Below, piece by piece: positions 60,408-64,000 of a stretch of 64,000 bases of DNA. Every line of letters begins with the position of its first letter. The first letter of the stretch is position 1. The position numbers and the translations under genes are program-made. Under the pieces are notes generated by a model. It did not search any database. It saw only the letters and a program-made list of their open reading frames with translations, and was not told where the DNA came from. The stretch is from JAKEFM01 sp035695825 (GTDB taxonomy: Bacteria > Planctomycetota > UBA1135 > JAKEFM01). The DNA lies in the NCBI GenBank assembly GCA_035695825.1, contig DASRRH010000009.1, positions 62,001 through 126,000 of the forward strand, in the 5' to 3' direction.

Positions 60408-62141
60408 ATGCTCGCGACGGCGCTCGCCTCGTTCCTCCTCCCTCCCCTCGGCGCGGCCCGGCAGCCGGACCTCCGCCTCGTCGAGACGGTCCAGGGCGAG
60501 GTCGGGAAGGGGATCGACGAGACGATCTCCCGTCTCGAGAAGTTCGGCTTCTCGGGGGTCGGCCTCGTCGCGAGGGGAGGGGAGGTCCTCCTCGCGAAGG
60601 GGTACGGGCTCGCCGACTGCGAGAAGGGGGTCCCCTGCACGGTCGAGACCGTCTTCTCGGTCGGCTCGATCACGAAGCAGTTCACCGCCGCCGCGATCCT
60701 CAAGCTCGAGATGGAGGGGAAGCTCGCGGTGGAGGATCCGATCTCGAAGCACCTCCCGGGCGTCCCTCCCGACAAGGCGGGGATCACCCTCCACCACCTC
60801 CTCACGCACTCCTCGGGGCTCCGCTCCGACTTCGCCGAGGGGGACTTCGAACCGGTCGGGAGAGAGGAGTACGTGCGGCGGGCCCTCGCCTCGCCCCTCC
60901 TCTTCGAGCCGGGGACTTCGTACGCGTACTCGAACGCGGGCTACTCCCTCCTCGGCGCGATCGTCGAGCTGCGCTCCGGGAAGGGCTACGAGGCCTACCT
61001 GCGCGCCGCCCTCTTCGAGCCCGCCGGGATGCTCCGGACCGGGTACCGGATCCCGAAGTGGAGGCCCGAGGACCTCCTCGTCGGCTACCGAGCCGGAGAG
61101 CGGTGGGGGACGATCCTCGAGAGGCCGATGGCGGAGGACGGCCCCTACTGGGCTCTGCGGGCGAACGGGGGGATCCACACGACGCTCGGGGACATGCTCC
61201 GCTGGCACCTCGCGCTCGAGGGGGACGCGGTCCTCTCCACGGAGGCCCGCCGGAAGCTCTTCACTCCCCACGTCGCCGAGGGCCCCGAGGGCCGGTCGCA
61301 CTACGGCTACGGCTGGGCGATCTTCAAGACCCCGCGGGGGACGAAGCTCGTCGCCCACAACGGGGGGAACGGGATCTTCGCGGCCGACTTCCGCCGCTAC
61401 GTCGACGAGGGGGCGCTGCTCCTCCTCGCCTCCTCGAACGCCGAGATGCCGGCGATCGCCCTCTCGAACCACGTGGCGCGGATCCTCTTCGGGGACCGCG
61501 AGCCTCTTCCCCCCCGCGTCGTCGACCTCGATCGGGCGGGCCTCAAGCGCTGCGCGGGGAACTACCGGCTCCCTTCGGGCTCCTCGATCCGCGTGGACGC
61601 GCGCGAGCGGGGCCTCGCGCTCGGGGCCTCGCAGCCCGACGCGCTGGCGCTCCTCCTCGGCGCCGGCGCGGGGGGAGAGCTCGCGACGCGCGTCGAGGCG
61701 ATCGTGCGGAGCGCCTCGGCGGGGGACTTCGCTGCGCTCCACGCCGCGGTCCGCGCGAGCGTCCCCGTCGCGGCGTTCGCCGAGGCGGAGGCGTCGGTCT
61801 GGTCGCGCTGGAAGGCCGAGCTCGGGGCGTTCCGCGCCGTGAAGGCGGTCGCCCGGCCGGGGCGCGAAGGGATCGTGCGCGCCTTCGCCTGCCTCGAGTT
61901 CGAGAAGGGGACCCGGCTCCTCGAGGAGGAGTGGGACGAGGGGGTCCTCGCCAGCGTCCGCGTCCGCGAGGAGCCCCTGACGCGCGAGATCTTCCCCGAG
62001 TCGGCGCTCGGTTTCGTCGCCTTCGACCTCCCGCGGTGGGAGACCTGGCGCGTCCGGTTCGAGGTCGACGCCTACGGCGCTCCGGCGCGGCTCGTCCTCC
62101 CGGCGGAGGGGGGCGAGGTCGCCGCCGTCCGCAAGCCGTGA
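60408..62141 (+). CDS. Secreted serine beta-lactamase-fold hydrolase (class C-like)
   Basis: A 577-residue protein with a short signal segment (MLATALASFLLPPLGAA). The beta-lactamase fold (residues about 45-370) has the SxxK motif SITK at 87-90, the YxN motif YSN at 174-176 and HNG in KLVAHNGGNGIF as the third motif. GLADCEKGVPCTVETVFSVG and HHLLTHSSGL are further family landmarks. The family includes penicillin-binding-type esterases and peptidases rather than true resistance enzymes. The C-terminal 200 residues (FAEAEASVWSRWKAELGAFRAVKAV and onward) form a separate beta-rich domain of unknown role. Resistance is not implied. Confidence 0.93.
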   Translation: MLATALASFLLPPLGAARQPDLRLVETVQGEVGKGIDETISRLEKFGFSGVGLVARGGEVLLAKGYGLADCEKGVPCTVETVFSVGSITKQFTAAAILKLEMEGKLAVEDPISKHLPGVPPDKAGITLHHLLTHSSGLRSDFAEGDFEPVGREEYVRRALASPLLFEPGTSYAYSNAGYSLLGAIVELRSGKGYEAYLRAALFEPAGMLRTGYRIPKWRPEDLLVGYRAGERWGTILERPMAEDGPYWALRANGGIHTTLGDMLRWHLALEGDAVLSTEARRKLFTPHVAEGPEGRSHYGYGWAIFKTPRGTKLVAHNGGNGIFAADFRRYVDEGALLLLASSNAEMPAIALSNHVARILFGDREPLPPRVVDLDRAGLKRCAGNYRLPSGSSIRVDARERGLALGASQPDALALLLGAGAGGELATRVEAIVRSASAGDFAALHAAVRASVPVAAFAEAEASVWSRWKAELGAFRAVKAVARPGREGIVRAFACLEFEKGTRLLEEEWDEGVLASVRVREEPLTREIFPESALGFVAFDLPRWETWRVRFEVDAYGAPARLVLPAEGGEVAAVRKP

Positions 62142-62430
62142 GCATCGACCGGCCCGTCGGGAGCTTGCCGGTGCGGGCGACGCTCGCGCCGCGCGCCTGA
62201 TCCGGGCTCCCAGCGCGCCCATCCCCCGCGCTGGCGAACGGGACCGGCCCAGGTTTTGCGGATACCTGCCTCCCGTGCGAGACCCCTCGGTCGAGCCGCC
62301 TAGTCCCCCGTCTGGGAAACGAGGGCCGTCCGGACGTCATCGGGTTGGATCTCCGGAGGCGGTTCGCGTTCCTCGCCGGGAACATGGTTCCTGGGAAGGA
62401 TACGGCCAAGTCTCGCGAGGGAGCCTGACC

Positions 62431-64000
62431 GTGCGCGTCTGCGCGGGTCTCGCGTGCTTTCTGCTCGGATTCACCGGTCCTGCGATGGCCCAGCGATTCG
62501 GGTTCACGCATCAGATGCTCCCGGCGGAGGACGATCCCACCCATGCGCTAGCACTTGGGGACGTGGATGGGGACGGCGACCTCGACGCGTTCCTGGGAAA
62601 CGGAGTCTACACGAGCGGGCAGAACCGCCTCTACCTCAATGGCGGGACGGGGGACTTTGCGGACGTCACCGCGACCAATGTGCCGATCCTTGCCGACTCC
62701 ACGTCGGCAGTCGGACTCGGGGACGTGGACGGGGACGGCGACCTCGACGCCTTCGTGGGCAACCTCGGGCAGAACCGCCTCTACCGCAACGCGGGGGCGG
62801 GGGTCTTCACGGACGTCACCGCTGCCACTCTGCCGGCCCTCTTCACCGGAAGCACGTTTGCGGTCGCGCTCGGGGACGTGGACGGGGACGGCGACCTCGA
62901 CGCGCTCGTGGGGAACTACTACCAACAGAACTTCCTCCATCTCAATGACGGGACGGGGGTCTTCACGGACGTCACGGCGACAAACCTCCCCGCCCTTGTC
63001 GACTCCACGAGGGCGATCGCGCTCGGGGACGTGGACGGGGACGGCGACCTCGACGCGCTCGTGGGGAACGGAAACCCTCTGGGAGGAGGGCAGCAGAGCC
63101 GCCTCTATCTCAACGGGGGAACGGGGGTATTCGCGGACGTCACTTCGACCAACCTCCCGACCCTCCTCGACATGACGCAGGCGGTCGCGCTCGGAGACGT
63201 CGACGGGGACGGCGACCTCGACGCGCTCGTGGGGAACGGAAGCTCTCTTCTGGGCGGGCAGCAGAATCGCCTCTACCTCAACGCCGGGACGGGGGTCTTC
63301 GCGGACGGCACCGCGACGAACATGCCGACCCTACTCGACTCCACGACAGCGGTCGCGCTCGGGGACGTGGACGGGGACGGCGACCTGGACGCACTCGTGG
63401 GGAATCAGCTTGAGCAGAACCGGCTCTTGCTCAACGGCGGGACGGGGGTCTTCACGGACGGCACCGCGACGAACCTGCCAGCCCTTCTCGACTACACGCA
63501 GGCGGTGGCGTTCGGAGACGTGGACGGGGACGGCGACCTCGATGCGTTCGTGGGGAACCAGCGTGAGCAGAACCGGCTCTTGCTCAACAACGGGACGGGG
63601 GCCTTTACGGACGTGACCGCGGCGAATCTGCCGGCCCTTCTCGACTTCACTTCGGCGGTCGCTCTCGGAGACGTGGACGGAGATGGCGACGTCGACGCGT
63701 TCGTGGGGGAGACTGGCCCTGGCGGAGCTTCTGGCGAGCAGAATCGTCTGGTCCTCAACAACGGGACGGGGATCTTCACGGACTTCACCTGGACGAACCT
63801 GCCGGCCCTTGTCGACGTGACGACGGCGCTCGCCCTCGGGGACGTGGACGGGGACGGCGACCTCGATGCGTTAGTTGGGAACGTCGGACAGGACCGCCTG
63901 TACTTCCATGGCGGGTCGGGAGTCTTCACGGACTTCACCGCGACGAACCTGCCGTCCCTGCCCGACATCACGCGTGCGCTCGCCCTCGGGGACGTGGACG
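62431..64000 (+). CDS. Secreted FG-GAP/VCBS repeat protein (runs off the right edge)
   Basis: The frame starts at GTG 62431 with GAGGGAG upstream and encodes a signal peptide (CAGLACFLLGFTGPAMAQ); 523 codons are visible with no stop, so the C-terminus is missing. The body is ten copies of an FG-GAP/VCBS motif built on LGDVDGDGDLDALVGN, followed by QNRLYLNGGTGVF and TDVTATNLPAL. These repeats form calcium-binding beta-propeller blades in adhesins and integrin-like proteins. Repeat starts (the Asp of DVDGDGD) fall at 62560, 62722, 62875, 63028, 63196, 63364, 63517, 63670, 63841 and 63991. Confidence 0.93.
   Translation, partial: MRVCAGLACFLLGFTGPAMAQRFGFTHQMLPAEDDPTHALALGDVDGDGDLDAFLGNGVYTSGQNRLYLNGGTGDFADVTATNVPILADSTSAVGLGDVDGDGDLDAFVGNLGQNRLYRNAGAGVFTDVTAATLPALFTGSTFAVALGDVDGDGDLDALVGNYYQQNFLHLNDGTGVFTDVTATNLPALVDSTRAIALGDVDGDGDLDALVGNGNPLGGGQQSRLYLNGGTGVFADVTSTNLPTLLDMTQAVALGDVDGDGDLDALVGNGSSLLGGQQNRLYLNAGTGVFADGTATNMPTLLDSTTAVALGDVDGDGDLDALVGNQLEQNRLLLNGGTGVFTDGTATNLPALLDYTQAVAFGDVDGDGDLDAFVGNQREQNRLLLNNGTGAFTDVTAANLPALLDFTSAVALGDVDGDGDVDAFVGETGPGGASGEQNRLVLNNGTGIFTDFTWTNLPALVDVTTALALGDVDGDGDLDALVGNVGQDRLYFHGGSGVFTDFTATNLPSLPDITRALALGDVD
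62560..64000 (+). repeat. Ten FG-GAP coding repeats, 150-171 bp apart
   Basis: The core GACGTGGACGGGGACGGCGA is almost invariant at each copy, with linkers of different lengths in between. The spacing is always a multiple of three. It is a protein-coding repeat array and is cut off by the window edge. Confidence 0.93.

Noticed and set aside
60408..62141. Antibiotic-resistance beta-lactamase
   Set aside because: SxxK and YxN motifs define a broad family of esterases and peptidases. The extra C-terminal domain and context do not indicate resistance.
62560..64000. Regular repeats considered as a CRISPR or satellite array
   Set aside because: They encode the calcium-binding FG-GAP motif in one continuous frame.

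Overview
The window is high-GC (roughly 70% by eye) bacterial DNA with about 40 genes on both strands, few long intergenic gaps, and no insertion sequence, CRISPR array or rRNA. Paired PSCyt/DUF1549/DUF1553 and DUF1501 proteins, four Gfo/Idh/MocA oxidoreductases (three with Tat-like leaders), DUF1080 and ThuA domain proteins, and many secreted repeat or beta-sandwich proteins point to Planctomycetota or a close PVC relative. This assignment is inference from gene content, not from a marker gene.

Layout. 1-5.7 kb: secreted proteins on the minus strand and a decayed copy of an NYN nuclease gene. 6.4-15.4 kb: the most unusual stretch. A caspase-family protease lies 14 nt before a 1136-residue protein that joins a zinc phospholipase C/S1-P1-like region, a clostripain (C11) protease and an LCAT-like lipase. 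A 1039-residue membrane protein with a cysteine cluster follows, then a convergent membrane-anchored alpha-helical repeat protein. 15.5-18.8 kb: a degenerate acyltransferase, the intact NYN gene (no normal start codon in its frame) and a secreted protein. 18.8-29.7 kb: a long minus-strand cluster, read in the order PSCyt/DUF1549/DUF1553, DUF1501, L-2-hydroxyglutarate oxidase-like, prenyltransferase-fold repeat protein, GH29 fucosidase and a small membrane protein. This suggests breakdown of fucose-containing polysaccharide. 29.7-39 kb: a many-domain surface protein, a CocE/NonD hydrolase and a protein with six exact 309-bp repeats. 39-46 kb: an EamA permease and a tightly overlapped ABC exporter operon with a double-length GldG-like protein and a DUF4340-like protein. 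46-50 kb: an operon of two DUF1080 proteins, two Gfo/Idh/MocA proteins and an AHSA1/SRPBCC protein. 50.3-51.1 kb: a two-gene nucleotidyltransferase pair resembling a toxin-antitoxin module. 51-60 kb: small secreted proteins, a ThuA-DUF1080-DUF1080 fusion, and a five-gene overlapping operon (Gfo, ApbE, Gfo, CxxCH membrane protein, spermidine synthase-like membrane protein). 60-64 kb: a serine beta-lactamase-fold hydrolase and an FG-GAP repeat protein that runs off the right edge.

Two habits of this genome recur. Adjacent genes often overlap as NTGA, with all four start types seen (ATG, GTG, TTG, CTG). Several promoters show a -10-like AT island (CATAAT, TACAAT, TAGGAT), sometimes so close to the start codon that the transcript would be nearly leaderless. 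Many long open frames opposite or beside the real genes are composition artefacts and were left out.
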